64,000 nucleotides of DNA from CAUPWF01 sp044425815 (GCA_044425815.1 JAWXVA010000001.1:1-64000), one strand, 5' to 3'; shown: positions 45,627 to 55,486, numbered from the stretch's first letter. Program-made: numbers and translations. The notes: generated by a model from the letters alone, not told the origin.

Positions 45627-45640
45627 GTCGAACAAGCAGA
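45606..45640 (+). repeat. Short direct repeat across the aspS stop
   Basis: GTCGAACAAGCAGA at 45606-45619 recurs at 45627-45640, a 21-base period that stays in frame. The second copy encodes VEQAE then a stop, beyond the aspS TAA. Confidence 0.9.
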
Positions 45641-45748
45641 ATAAATATTAATTAAATTTAGTGAAAAAGTGAAAAATGAATATGCAAATGAGCGTCTAAA
45701 TGATAGAATGACAGTGGTACAAAAATTCTAATTATGAGGTAAAATATT

Positions 45749-46468
45749 ATGAAGGTTATTAAAGCAAAAGATTACACTGATTTAAGTAGAAAAGCAGCAA
45801 ATATTATTTCGGCACAAGTTATCCTTAATCCCAGAAGTGTGTTAGGATTGGCGACAGGATCGTCACCAATTGGAACATACAAACAATTAATTGATTGGTA
45901 CAACAAAGATGACATTGATTTTTCATGTGTTACAAGCGTGAACTTAGATGAATACGTTGGACTAGCAGAGGGTCATGACCAAACATATCGTTACTTTATG
46001 GAAGATAACTTCTTTAATCACGTTAATATTAACCGCGAACGCACATTTTTACCAAATGGAAATGCAGAAGATATGAGCGCAGAATGTGTGAGATATGATG
46101 AGTTGATTGCAGAAGTAGGCGGAATTGATCTTCAATTATTAGGAATTGGACATAACGGACATATTGGATTTAATGAACCAGATCATGAATTTGAGAAAAT
46201 GACACACGTTGTTGATTTGGTTGAGACAACAATAGAAGCGAATGCTAGATTCTTTGACAGCATTGAAGAAGTACCAAAACAAGCAATTTCTATGGGAATT
46301 AAAGCAATTATGCAAGCGAAAAAAGTTTTGTTGATTGTGAATGGAAATGATAAATTTGAGATTCTAAAAGAGTCATTAACAGGACCAATCACACCACATG
46401 TACCAGCATCTGTATTACAGCTACATGCTGATTTGACTGTGATTTACTGTTGTGATGGGGAGATTTAA
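45749..46468 (+). CDS. nagB: Glucosamine-6-phosphate deaminase
   Basis: 239 residues; converts GlcN6P to fructose-6-phosphate and ammonia. LGLATGSSPIGTY (phosphate loop), VNLDEYVGL with the catalytic Asp, LLGIGHNGHIGFNEP and the C-terminal MGIKAIMQAKKVLL. It is followed after three bases by nagA, with the nagA ribosome site (GGGGAG) inside the nagB end. Confidence 0.96.
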   Translation: MKVIKAKDYTDLSRKAANIISAQVILNPRSVLGLATGSSPIGTYKQLIDWYNKDDIDFSCVTSVNLDEYVGLAEGHDQTYRYFMEDNFFNHVNINRERTFLPNGNAEDMSAECVRYDELIAEVGGIDLQLLGIGHNGHIGFNEPDHEFEKMTHVVDLVETTIEANARFFDSIEEVPKQAISMGIKAIMQAKKVLLIVNGNDKFEILKESLTGPITPHVPASVLQLHADLTVIYCCDGEI

Positions 46469-46471
46469 GAG

Positions 46472-47587
46472 ATGATTCTTAAAAATGCTAGTGTATTTGT
46501 AGATGGAATATTTCGAGATGTTGACATTAGAGTGGAAACGAATAAGATTACAGAAATTGGCAAAGGATTAGCAGGAGAAGATAGCATCGACTGTCAAGGA
46601 AAATATATTATACCAGGTATGGTTGAAATACATAGCCATGGTTGTCTAGGGTATGATTTTTGCATGGCTAGTGCACAAGAAATTTCTGAAATGAGAGCGT
46701 ATTACGCAACCCATGGTACCACCTCATTGCTAGCTACGGTGATGACATCTGGAAAAGACAAATTAAAAGAGGCGATGCGTCAGATTAAACCTATTACACA
46801 TACAGATGAGAATGTGACTCGAATTATGGGTATTAATCTAGAAGGACCTTTTTTTGATGAAGCGAAAAAAGGAGCACACGATGCCGATTGTTTGCTTCCG
46901 TTAGATGAGAAATTTTTTGATGAGCTAAATGCATTATCAGGAGATAATATACGTTTGTTAGATGTGGATCCAACTTTAGAGAATGCAATGGAATTTATTC
47001 AGAAGTACGCGAAGAAGATGACGGTATCTATAGCGCATACAACATGTGATTATGAGCTTGCTAATAAAGCGATTGAAGCTGGTGCTACACATGTGACACA
47101 CTTATTTAATGCAATGAATGGATTACATCATAGAGAACCAGGAATTATCGGAGCCTTTTCAGATAATGATATAAATGCGGAATTGATATGCGATGGATTC
47201 CATGTGCATCCATCTGTAATACGTCTTATGTATAAGTCGGATGGAGAGAAAATCCTTTTGATTTCTGATTCCATTAGTGCAATGGGATTGCCAGATGGAG
47301 CTTATGTAAGTGGTGGGTTAGATATTTTTGTGGAGAACGGTGAAGCAAAACTTAAAAATGGTACAATTGCGGGATCTACTATTACATTATTTGAAGGATT
47401 ACGCCGTGTGATCTCTTATGGAGTGCCAGTAGAGCAAGCGATACTTGGCGCAACATTAAGACCGGCAAAAGCAGTAGGAATTGATGAATATGTAGGAAGT
47501 ATCGAAGAAGGAAAGTACGCTGATTTATTAATTACAGATAAAGACTTTCATTTAGAACAAGTTATGATGAATGGAACGATTATATAA
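46472..47587 (+). CDS. nagA: N-acetylglucosamine-6-phosphate deacetylase
   Basis: 371-residue amidohydrolase that deacetylates GlcNAc6P. Motifs: PGMVEIHSHGCLGYDF, NLEGPF (about 123), SIAHTTCD (about 188), THLFNAMNGLHHREPG (about 207), CDGFHVHP and the catalytic Asp in LISDSISAMG. With nagB it feeds amino sugars from cell-wall recycling or mucin/chitin into glycolysis. No dedicated sugar transporter is adjacent. Confidence 0.95.
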   Translation: MILKNASVFVDGIFRDVDIRVETNKITEIGKGLAGEDSIDCQGKYIIPGMVEIHSHGCLGYDFCMASAQEISEMRAYYATHGTTSLLATVMTSGKDKLKEAMRQIKPITHTDENVTRIMGINLEGPFFDEAKKGAHDADCLLPLDEKFFDELNALSGDNIRLLDVDPTLENAMEFIQKYAKKMTVSIAHTTCDYELANKAIEAGATHVTHLFNAMNGLHHREPGIIGAFSDNDINAELICDGFHVHPSVIRLMYKSDGEKILLISDSISAMGLPDGAYVSGGLDIFVENGEAKLKNGTIAGSTITLFEGLRRVISYGVPVEQAILGATLRPAKAVGIDEYVGSIEEGKYADLLITDKDFHLEQVMMNGTII

Positions 47588-47600
47588 AAAGTAAAAATTT

Positions 47601-47655
47601 AGGAAGTGTATGAAATGGATGAGAAATCATCTGTTTCGTACACTTCCTTTTTTAT
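47601..47655. terminator. Terminator between nagA and the AraC gene
   Basis: AGGAAGTGTA (47601-47610) pairs with TACACTTCCT (47639-47648); inner GAAA/TTTC pairs extend it; seven T follow on plus. It lies between convergent genes. Confidence 0.85.
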
Positions 47656-47664
47656 GCAAAAATG

Positions 47665-48591
47665 TTATGTACAAGAAGTGGCTTCTTCTACAGCCTTAGA
47701 AATTCCACGTACAGAAGTGGCGTATTTGGTAGGAGAGATTCCAGTATGTAATTTAAATTGTTTAGAAAAATGTTGAAGTGAACTATATGAGAGAAAATGA
47801 GCAATCTCTGTTAAGTTCATGTTTCCTGCACGGATGATATCTTTGGAACGTGAAATTTTACGTGCGTTAAAATGATCAATAGCTCCACAAGATTTCTCTG
47901 AATGGAAGAGGGTATGTAACGTGGATCGACTAATTGAAAATTCGGTACAAATCTGCGTAATTGTTAATTGCTCGCAGATATGACATTCCATATAGTTGAG
48001 AATCTCATGGAATAAGAGGCCTTTAGGGGATATATCATCTTGGTGGTCATCAAAAGTCACCATGATTTTGGTGTAATGATCTTTTGAGTGATTTCTTCGA
48101 ATGGTAATAAGAAATAACTCGAGATAAAGTTGGATGAGTTGGAAGCTGCCAAAAGAATGGGAGTCTTTCAATTCTATTTGTTCCACGCTAGGGAGGTGTA
48201 AAGGGGTACTAAAGGCGTCATGCGCTTCTTCAATAATTCGAGAAATGAGTCGCTTCTCATAAGAGTTAAGTGAAAAGGTTTTTTCGTGAAAAAAATCTAT
48301 AGCGGATGAATCAGACTTAAAGGAAATAGCAACAAGGTTAGGAGAAGTTGAACCATTTGCTTGTATAGCATGAAATTCGTTCGGTTTATGAAAAACGATA
48401 TCCCCTGTATTTAATTGGTACGAAGAGGTATCTGTTTTCACAGTAATACATCCCTGGTCGACGTAAAGAAATTCCCAAAAATCATGGGATTCACCATGAA
48501 AAACAAAATTATTCATGTATTCAAAATAATGGATTGTAATTAATTCGGAAATATGAATCTCCTTTGTGAATCTTGTTGGTATGTACGTCAT
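47665..48591 (-). CDS. AraC-family transcription regulator with N-terminal cupin domain
   Basis: 308 residues. The N-terminal half is a cupin-like ligand domain (HDFWEFLYVDQGCITVKT, GDIVFHKPNEFHAI). The C-terminal half has two helix-turn-helix units (QICTEFSISRSTLHTLF and EIAHFLSYSSLQHFSKQFKLHTGISPTKY). It is divergent from the dehydrogenase and sugar ABC operon across a 309-base gap, so it most likely controls that operon in response to a sugar. Confidence 0.9.
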   Translation of the reverse strand: MTYIPTRFTKEIHISELITIHYFEYMNNFVFHGESHDFWEFLYVDQGCITVKTDTSSYQLNTGDIVFHKPNEFHAIQANGSTSPNLVAISFKSDSSAIDFFHEKTFSLNSYEKRLISRIIEEAHDAFSTPLHLPSVEQIELKDSHSFGSFQLIQLYLELFLITIRRNHSKDHYTKIMVTFDDHQDDISPKGLLFHEILNYMECHICEQLTITQICTEFSISRSTLHTLFHSEKSCGAIDHFNARKISRSKDIIRAGNMNLTEIAHFLSYSSLQHFSKQFKLHTGISPTKYATSVRGISKAVEEATSCT

Positions 48592-48900
48592 AGCAACTCC
48601 TTTCTTGGTACGATTTGATTTATTATATATTAAAATAGTAAAAAATTCCAGATAAATAGATAATAAAATTAAATAATTATATAAGTTTAAGAAAAAGATA
48701 AAAGTTGATAAATGATATCATAAATATACAAAATACATAAAAATATCTTTGAAATGCGTTAAAAACATAACAAATGCACAATGAAAATGGGATTATTCTA
48801 TAAACAAGGTGGACAATTAGATAAGTAATTTAAAGATTGATATTGTATAATGTGGGAAACAAAGAAATGAAAAAGAAGAAAATGCAGGAGGTAAAAAATA
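48592..48900. promoter_or_regulatory. Divergent control region, AraC gene / sugar operon
   Basis: 309 A+T-rich bases. A perfect TATAAT at 48846-48851 lies 50 bases before the GTG at 48901, without a good -35, as expected for an activator-dependent promoter. On the minus strand TATAAT lies at 48627-48622, about 30 bases from the AraC start. A 10-bp palindrome ATGATATCAT sits at 48712-48721. No ORF is present. Confidence 0.5.
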
Positions 48901-50193
48901 GTGAGTCGAGTAGTGAAAGTCGCAATTGCAGGACTAGGAAGTAGAGGGAAGGATACATATGCGCAAGCAGTAAAATTGTTTCCAGACAAGATGGAAATAG
49001 TAGCAATTGCAGATATCGATGCTGCAAAGGTGGAAGATGTTGCAAAACAATTTAATCTTCCGAAAGAGGCATGTTTTGGAAGTGCGGAAGAATTATTAGC
49101 ACAACCCTTATTAGCAGAAGTATTAGTGCTAGCGACACAAGATAGACAACATGTAGGGCAGGCAATTCCAGCATTACAAAAAGGGTACCATTTATTATTA
49201 GAAAAACCAATCTCTCCAGATTTGGATGAATGCCGAGCAATAGTTAAAGTGGCACGAGAGTGTGAGAAACATGTAATCGTATGTCATGTGCTTAGATATA
49301 CACCGATTTTTTCTAAATTGAAAGAAGTGATTGACTCGGGTGTAATAGGAGATGTCGTGAATGTAATGGCAATCGAAAATGTAGGATACTGGCATCAAGC
49401 ACACAGCTTCGTAAGAGGAAATTGGAATAATTCTAATACAACTAGTCCAATGATACTCCAAAAATGTTGCCATGATATGGACTTATTATTGTGGTTAACA
49501 GGAAAAACGTGTGAGTCTGTGTCTTCTTTTGGTAGCACGTATCTTTTTAAAGAAGAAAAAGCACCAGAAGGATCTACAAAGAGATGCTTAGAAGGCTGTA
49601 AGGCAAGAGAAAATTGTCCTTTTGACGCAGAAAAAATTTATATGGACCATAAGAAAATAGGTGTAAGAAATGGAGCGACAGCGTGGCCACTAGACGTATT
49701 AGCACTTCATCCTACCGAAGAATCTGTGATGGAAGCAATCAAAACAGGACCATACGGACAATGTGTATATCACTGTGATAACAATGTAGTAGACCACCAA
49801 GTAACAAATCTTAATATGACAGATGGTTCTACTATTAGTCATACAATGTCAGCATTTACTGGTACTGGGACACGATATATGAAGATTATGGGAACAAAAG
49901 GTGAAATAGAGGCAGATATGACTTCTACAGTTAACACGATTCGTACAACAGAATTTGGAAAAGACACAGAAATCATAGATGTTAGTACATTGTCGAATGA
50001 TTTTTCGGGACATGGTGGTGGAGATAACCGCATGGTGGAAGAGTTGATTGATATGATTATTGAAGGAAAAGGACCAAATAATCGTACGACATCGGTAGAT
50101 AAATCAGTGGAAAGTCATTATGTAGCATTAGCAGCAGAAGAGTCAAGAGTAAATGGTGGAAAAGTGATTCAGATAGATACACTACGTAAGTAA
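48901..50193 (+). CDS. Gfo/Idh/MocA-family oxidoreductase
   Basis: 430-residue NAD(P)-dependent sugar dehydrogenase-like enzyme. The N-terminal Rossmann fold shows KVAIAGLGSRG, the EKP motif is in LLLEKPISPD (about 101), and the C-terminal domain follows. A Cys-rich block (CLEGCKARENCPF, about 225-240) may bind metal or be structural. GTG 48901 is used, eight bases after AGGAGGT. It heads a four-gene sugar uptake operon, so it probably oxidises or isomerises the imported sugar. Confidence 0.88.
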   Translation: MSRVVKVAIAGLGSRGKDTYAQAVKLFPDKMEIVAIADIDAAKVEDVAKQFNLPKEACFGSAEELLAQPLLAEVLVLATQDRQHVGQAIPALQKGYHLLLEKPISPDLDECRAIVKVARECEKHVIVCHVLRYTPIFSKLKEVIDSGVIGDVVNVMAIENVGYWHQAHSFVRGNWNNSNTTSPMILQKCCHDMDLLLWLTGKTCESVSSFGSTYLFKEEKAPEGSTKRCLEGCKARENCPFDAEKIYMDHKKIGVRNGATAWPLDVLALHPTEESVMEAIKTGPYGQCVYHCDNNVVDHQVTNLNMTDGSTISHTMSAFTGTGTRYMKIMGTKGEIEADMTSTVNTIRTTEFGKDTEIIDVSTLSNDFSGHGGGDNRMVEELIDMIIEGKGPNNRTTSVDKSVESHYVALAAEESRVNGGKVIQIDTLRK

Positions 50194-50272
50194 ATATTTG
50201 ACTTGAGTATTAGTCTAAATATAAAAGAAGTGAAAAAGTAAAGAAAAAAGTAAAATCAAAGGAGAAGACATT

Positions 50273-51595
50273 ATGAAAAACAACAAATGGATAAGAGCAA
50301 TTGCACTTGGGATGGCAACTACGATGACTGTAGGAATGCTTACAGGATGCGGTGGAAGCAGTAGTGAAAGCGCAAGTACAGGAGAAACAGGGACAACGGA
50401 AGATGCAGGTACAACAGGAGATGTAGTGACACTTTCACTTGCTTGTTGGGATGAGCAACAAGGAGAAATCATGGAGACTATCGGAGATGCTTATACAGAA
50501 GCAAATCCAGGCGTAGAAATTAATGTTCAAGTGACAACATGGACAGAATATTGGACAAAGCTTGAGGCAGGAGCTTCCAATCAAGATATGCCAGACTTAT
50601 TCTGGGTAAATGTACTACATGCAGAAGAGTATGCAGTAAATGGAATTATGAAAGATTTAACAGCAGTTGGAGAAGAAATCGAAATTTCGGATAATTATCC
50701 ACAGGCATTAATTGATGGATATACATACAGTGATAAATTATGGGCAATTCCTAAAGATTTTGATACAAATGGAATTTTCTATAACACACAAATTTTTGAT
50801 GAGGCAGGCGTTGCATATCCAACAAGTGGAATGACATTTGAAGAGTATGAAGCAAAATGTAAAGAATTACAAGATGCAGGATTACCAGAAGGAACATATC
50901 CTACAGCAGTTGCTTACAATTCAGGACAAACAACATATTATTCATCAATTGCTGCAAATGGTGGATATATCTTAAGCGAAGATAAATTGGAATCAGGTTG
51001 GAATCTACCTGAGACATTAAGTGGAGTAGCACCTTGGTTAGGACTTGTAGAAAAAGGATATTCTCCAACAGCACAACAATTAGCAGACACATCATTTGAT
51101 ACAATGTTTTCTGCAGGTAAATTAGCAATGGTACTATCTGGAAACTATATGATTGCTGAATATGGTGCAAGTTTAGGATTAGAGAATTTTGCAGTATGTG
51201 ACCGCCCATCATTTAACGGACAAGATATTGATATTATGAATGGATTAGGTTATGCAGTATCTGAATTTACAAAATATGAAGAAGAAGCAATGGCATTTGT
51301 AGCTTACTTAGGTGGACATGATGCAATGATTATGCAAGCAGAAGGTAAGAAGGTTATTCCAGCAAGAATTGATGCACAAGAAAAATACTTAGAAGCATAT
51401 CCAGACTTAGATTTGGGCGTATTTTTAAACAATTTAGATCAAGCGAAATTATTCGATTTCAACTCTATTTGGTCAGAACTGCAAACAATACAAAATAATG
51501 AAATTGCTTTAGTATGGGAAGGAACACAAACATTAGAAGAGGCTGGGGAGGCTATTGTCGCTCAGCAACAACCACTTTTAGATGGATTGAAATAA
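50273..51595 (+). CDS. Sugar-binding lipoprotein of an ABC transporter
   Basis: 440-residue extracellular solute-binding protein, family 1. Lipobox GMLTGCGGS (Cys about residue 24), a Ser/Thr/Gly linker, then LACWDEQQGEIMETIGDAY and NVQVTTWTEYWTKLEAG, typical of maltose/oligosaccharide-type proteins. AAAGGAG precedes ATG 50273. It supplies the two permeases that follow; the ATPase must be encoded elsewhere (MsmK type). Confidence 0.92.
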   Translation: MKNNKWIRAIALGMATTMTVGMLTGCGGSSSESASTGETGTTEDAGTTGDVVTLSLACWDEQQGEIMETIGDAYTEANPGVEINVQVTTWTEYWTKLEAGASNQDMPDLFWVNVLHAEEYAVNGIMKDLTAVGEEIEISDNYPQALIDGYTYSDKLWAIPKDFDTNGIFYNTQIFDEAGVAYPTSGMTFEEYEAKCKELQDAGLPEGTYPTAVAYNSGQTTYYSSIAANGGYILSEDKLESGWNLPETLSGVAPWLGLVEKGYSPTAQQLADTSFDTMFSAGKLAMVLSGNYMIAEYGASLGLENFAVCDRPSFNGQDIDIMNGLGYAVSEFTKYEEEAMAFVAYLGGHDAMIMQAEGKKVIPARIDAQEKYLEAYPDLDLGVFLNNLDQAKLFDFNSIWSELQTIQNNEIALVWEGTQTLEEAGEAIVAQQQPLLDGLK

Positions 51596-51615
51596 AAAGA
51601 AAGTAGGATAGAGTT

Positions 51616-52533
51616 ATGAGTGGAGCACGTAAAACTGCGAAGCGGAAAATAACGAAAAGAGAGAAGAATGATTGGATAGCGGCGTATATATTTATCGCGC
51701 CGCTTGTAATCGGACTTGGTATCTTTTATATTTATCCGTTTTTGCAAAACTTTTGGTTTAGCTTTAATGATGTAAATAAATTTAATGTATCCACATTTAA
51801 TGGGGTCCAGAATTATATTGATTTGTTTCGTGACCCAGAATTATTTACATCGTTGTACAATACATTTTTGTATGTTTTGATTACAGTTCCAATAGGTATT
51901 CTACTATCATTGTTTACAGCAGGATTGCTAAATTCTAAGATTAGAGGAAAGTCGTTCTACCGTACGATTTATTTCTTACCATCTGTAACGATGCCTGTTG
52001 CAGTATCCTTAGTTTGGAGATTTATTTTTAATGGAGATTATGGTGTTTTAAACAGTATTCTAAAAATAATAGGAATTCAAGGAACAGCATGGCTAGCAAA
52101 TGATAGTACCGCATTGTATGTGGTTATGTTCGTGGGAATTTGGTCAACTTTTGGTTATAACTCGATTATTCTATTAGCGGGAATGCAAGGGATTTCAGGG
52201 TCATATTATGAAGCGGCAGAAATTGACGGAGCAGGAGCATTTGCTAAATTTTTTAAGATTACATTGCCACTGGTAACACCTACTATATTCTTTGTATTAA
52301 TAACAGGGTTGATTTCAGGCTTCCAAGTGTTTGACAGCTTATATATGTTGGTAGGAATTGATAATCCAATCTTTAGTCGAGTACAGACGATGAATGTAAT
52401 GTTTTATCGAAATGCATTTATGTATGGGAATAAAGGATATGCAGCAGCTATTTCTATCTATGTATTCTTTATCATTATGGTTATCACTGTGATTCAAATG
52501 ATTGCGCAAAAGAAATGGGTAAATTACGATTAG
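51616..52533 (+). CDS. Sugar ABC transporter permease (MalF/UgpA type)
   Basis: 305 residues with six membrane helices after a basic N-terminus. The EAA loop is YYEAAEIDGAGAFAKFFKITLPLVTP, about residue 195-220. First of the two CUT1 permeases. Confidence 0.93.
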   Translation: MSGARKTAKRKITKREKNDWIAAYIFIAPLVIGLGIFYIYPFLQNFWFSFNDVNKFNVSTFNGVQNYIDLFRDPELFTSLYNTFLYVLITVPIGILLSLFTAGLLNSKIRGKSFYRTIYFLPSVTMPVAVSLVWRFIFNGDYGVLNSILKIIGIQGTAWLANDSTALYVVMFVGIWSTFGYNSIILLAGMQGISGSYYEAAEIDGAGAFAKFFKITLPLVTPTIFFVLITGLISGFQVFDSLYMLVGIDNPIFSRVQTMNVMFYRNAFMYGNKGYAAAISIYVFFIIMVITVIQMIAQKKWVNYD

Positions 52534-52545
52534 AAAGGAGAAAGC

Positions 52546-53373
52546 ATGAAGAGTTCTAAGACAAGAAGCAATTTATTAGTACATATAATATTAATTTTAG
52601 GAATCGGTATCACTGCTTTTCCTTTTGTTTGGATGGTATTGTCATCTTTTAAAACAATCCCTGAATCTGTTTCCATTCCACCGACTATCATCCCAGCGAA
52701 TTTTCTGGTGGATGCCTATATTCATATATTTGAGACGTTACCTTTTGCGACAATCTACATGAATACAATTATCTCTACGGTGGTTACAGTCGTAGCACAA
52801 GTGGCAATATGTACGATGGCAGCTTATGCATTTGCGAGAATTGAATTTCCGTTTAGGAATGCAATTTTTATGATTATATTATCGATATTAATGGTTCCAG
52901 GACAAATATTTATTCTTCCACAATTTATGATTATTAGTGGATGGGGACTTTCTAATACGATTCCAGCATTATTTATCACTCATCTATTTAGTGCGTTTGG
53001 TACATTCTTATTAAGACAGTTTTTTATGTCGCTACCGAAAGAGCTAGAAGAAGCAGCGTTTCTTGATGGATGTAATAGATATCAGATATTTGGAAAAGTA
53101 ATGCTTCCATTAGTGAAGCCAGGAGTTGTTTCACTTGTTATTTTCACTGCAAAATATGCATGGAATGATTTTATGTGGCCATTAATTATTAATACAGATC
53201 AGAATAAAATGACATTGGCACCAGCCTTATCTTTGCTTAAAGGTGAATTTACATCTAATTTCCCAGTTCAGATGGCAGGAGCAGTTTTATCTGTAATCCC
53301 AATGGTTGTGTTATTCTTTGTATTCCAAAAGCAATTTATCGAAGGAGTTGCACATACAGGCGTTAAAGGGTAA
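52546..53373 (+). CDS. Sugar ABC transporter permease (MalG/UgpE type)
   Basis: 275 residues with six helices. The EAA loop reads LEEAAFLDGCNRYQIFGKVMLPLVKP (about 165-190). It starts 12 bases after the first permease. AAAGGAG lies upstream. It ends the operon. Confidence 0.93.
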   Translation: MKSSKTRSNLLVHIILILGIGITAFPFVWMVLSSFKTIPESVSIPPTIIPANFLVDAYIHIFETLPFATIYMNTIISTVVTVVAQVAICTMAAYAFARIEFPFRNAIFMIILSILMVPGQIFILPQFMIISGWGLSNTIPALFITHLFSAFGTFLLRQFFMSLPKELEEAAFLDGCNRYQIFGKVMLPLVKPGVVSLVIFTAKYAWNDFMWPLIINTDQNKMTLAPALSLLKGEFTSNFPVQMAGAVLSVIPMVVLFFVFQKQFIEGVAHTGVKG

Positions 53374-53417
53374 AAAATAGGAAATAACTCAATATTTTAT
53401 AGATTACTAGTAATCAA

Positions 53418-53460
53418 CAACAGGAGTACACCGTTATCTGAGTGTACTCCTGTTGTTTTA
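53418..53460. terminator. Bidirectional terminator, sugar operon / GH13 gene
   Basis: CAACAGGAGTACAC (53418-53431) pairs perfectly with GTGTACTCCTGTTG (53442-53455); T run on plus and A-rich flank for minus. Confidence 0.95.
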
Positions 53461-53476
53461 ATAGGATCAATAATAC

Positions 53477-55138
53477 TTAAATTTCTAGTACAATGACTTG
53501 ATAACCTTGAAGATGAAGGTTGTTCTCAGAGATTTCTAACGTTTCCATGTTATTAATTACAATCTTGTGAACAATCTCGCGCATGGAAAGAATTACGTTG
53601 TTGGATTGATTATTGGCAACCACAAGAAGCTTCTTAGTCTCATTTTCACGATAGAAAGCCATAACATTATCCGTGGTTTCGTAAATAGGAGTAAGCGTAC
53701 CGTACACTAGTACATCTTCGTATTCAGAATCTTTTCTCAGTGCAATTAACTTTTTGTAGAAGGAAAGTAAGGAGTCAGGATCATTTATTTGATCTTCTAC
53801 GTTAATATCAACATAATTTTTATTTACTTTCAACCATGGAGTAGCAGACGTGAATCCTGCATTTTCTTGCGAATTCCAATGCATTGGTGTTCGTGTGTTA
53901 TCACGGCTATATTTAGCAACAATTGAAAGCGCTTCGTCAGGCGTTTTCCCTGTGTTTAATATAGAGTAGTACTGATTGATAGTGTTAAGGTCATCGATAT
54001 CATCAATGGAACTGAACTTATTGTTTTCCATGCCAATTTCTTGTCCTTGATAGAGAAATGGTATCCCGCGAAGCATGAAAGTAAACGCAGCTAGCATTTT
54101 TTTACTGTCGGCGTTACAGTCTGCTAAATAGTGACTAACTCCGCGTGGCTCATCGTGGTTTTCAATGATATTACAAAGAAGTTCGATATCGCTAGAATTA
54201 CGTTGACTTTCGAAGATAACATCGCGATATTCATTTGCACAAGGTGCTACGCGGTCTAGCCACCCTTGCTTTCCTTTACCTAGTGCTTCAGTACTAAAAT
54301 CAAATATGGTAGAAAAACAACCATCTTCACCAATATATTCTTTTAGTTTAGAACTGTCATAATAGAAGAGCTCCGCTATTGATAATGCGCTTCTAGGTTT
54401 AAATGTAGCATTACTTAAATTCTTAAGAACATCTGTAATGCCAGTGGCATGTGGAAGCATCTTAGCAAGGGATACGGTACCATCTTCTTTGTCAGCAGGA
54501 TAACTTTTGAAGGTAAGGTCTTTTTTGAGATTGATGATAGCATCAATACGAAAACCAGCAATTCCTTTATCTAACCACCAATTAATCATGGCATAGATTT
54601 TTTCGCGAACCACTGGATTTTCGAAGTTTAAATCTGGCTGTTCGACAGCATAAGAGTGCAAGTAGTATTTATTTGTATTGGGGATACGTTCCCAAGCGCT
54701 ACCACCAAAATAAGCACGCCAATTATTTGGCGGGTTGTCACCTTCCCCATCTAATATGTAGAAGTATTTGCCATATTCCCCATCAGGATTAGCGAGTGCT
54801 TTTTGGAACCACTCGTGCTCAGAAGAACAGTGATTAATTACTAGATCTAATAGAATCTGGATATTACGTTTTTTCGCTTCAGCTAATAAAGTATCCATCA
54901 TATTAATGTTACCGAAAATAGGGTCAATATCATAGTAATCTGCAATATCGTATCCTTGGTCTCGAAATGGAGATTTGTACATGGGGGAAATCCATACGAT
55001 ATCGATACCTAATTCTTGCAGATAATCCAATTTGCTAATAATTCCTGGGATATCACCGATACCGTCATTGTTAGAATCGCAGAAACTTTTTGGGTAAATC
55101 TGATAAGCAACTTTACCATGCCACCATTGTTTAATCAT
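53477..55138 (-). CDS. Glycoside hydrolase family 13, oligo-1,6-glucosidase-like
   Basis: 553-residue cytoplasmic alpha-glucosidase without signal peptide. GH13 regions: DLVINHCS, nucleophile Asp in GFRIDAI (about 197), acid Glu in SIAELF (about 254), NHDEPR (about 325); QPDLN (about 169) is the extra region typical of oligo-1,6-glucosidases and trehalose-6-phosphate hydrolases. It lies convergent to the sugar transporter, suggesting that the imported sugar is an alpha-glucoside such as isomaltose or a related oligosaccharide. Confidence 0.9.
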   Translation of the reverse strand: MIKQWWHGKVAYQIYPKSFCDSNNDGIGDIPGIISKLDYLQELGIDIVWISPMYKSPFRDQGYDIADYYDIDPIFGNINMMDTLLAEAKKRNIQILLDLVINHCSSEHEWFQKALANPDGEYGKYFYILDGEGDNPPNNWRAYFGGSAWERIPNTNKYYLHSYAVEQPDLNFENPVVREKIYAMINWWLDKGIAGFRIDAIINLKKDLTFKSYPADKEDGTVSLAKMLPHATGITDVLKNLSNATFKPRSALSIAELFYYDSSKLKEYIGEDGCFSTIFDFSTEALGKGKQGWLDRVAPCANEYRDVIFESQRNSSDIELLCNIIENHDEPRGVSHYLADCNADSKKMLAAFTFMLRGIPFLYQGQEIGMENNKFSSIDDIDDLNTINQYYSILNTGKTPDEALSIVAKYSRDNTRTPMHWNSQENAGFTSATPWLKVNKNYVDINVEDQINDPDSLLSFYKKLIALRKDSEYEDVLVYGTLTPIYETTDNVMAFYRENETKKLLVVANNQSNNVILSMREIVHKIVINNMETLEISENNLHLQGYQVIVLEI

Positions 55139-55169
55139 AGTTGTGTCCTCCTAGTACTGGAATTGTGAA

Positions 55170-55199
55170 TGTTATAATTTACAATTTTACTACAGTAAA
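55170..55199 (-). promoter_or_regulatory. Promoter with palindrome for the GH13 gene
   Basis: On the minus strand TTTACT, 17 bases, TATAAC. The -35 is part of the 14-bp palindrome TTTACTACAGTAAA (55186-55199 on plus), which would suit a dimeric repressor. GGAGG lies just before the GH13 ATG. Confidence 0.5.
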
Positions 55200-55236
55200 T
55201 GAAAAAGAGAAAGCAGAAAATTTTTGAAAAAAAGTG

Positions 55237-55265
55237 TTGACGACCTATAAATCTTATGGTATATT
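55237..55265 (+). promoter_or_regulatory. Promoter of the tRNA-Gly gene
   Basis: TTGACG (55237-55242), 17 bases, TATATT (55260-55265), starting about 28 bases before the tRNA. Close to consensus, as expected for a stable RNA gene. Confidence 0.7.
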
Positions 55266-55292
55266 AAATCTTGTCCTTAAGAAAAAAGACAT

Positions 55293-55365
55293 GCGATAGT
55301 GGCTCAGTTGGTAGAGCACAACCTTGCCAAGGTTGGGGTCGCGAGTTCGAATCTCGTCTATCGCT
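55293..55365 (+). tRNA. tRNA-Gly (GCC)
   Basis: 73-base cloverleaf. Acceptor arms GCGATAG (55293-55299) and CTATCGC (55358-55364) with discriminator U; D-loop GGCTCAGTTGGTAGAGC; anticodon stem CAACC/GGTTG around TTGCCAA, anticodon GCC; T-loop GTTCGAATC. The 3' CCA is not encoded, so it is added after transcription. Confidence 0.97.
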
Positions 55366-55370
55366 CTTGA

Positions 55371-55406
55371 AAAAAGCTAATTGTGTAAACAATTAGCTTT
55401 TTTTGT
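55371..55406 (+). terminator. Terminator after tRNA-Gly
   Basis: AAAAAGCTAATTGT pairs with ACAATTAGCTTTTT around GTAA, then more T. Confidence 0.93.
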
Positions 55407-55486
55407 ACAAGATAGTATTTTTAGAACGCTATGTAGGAAAAAGACGATGTAAATCTATGTTTGATATTAGTAAAGGAGCAATGGAT

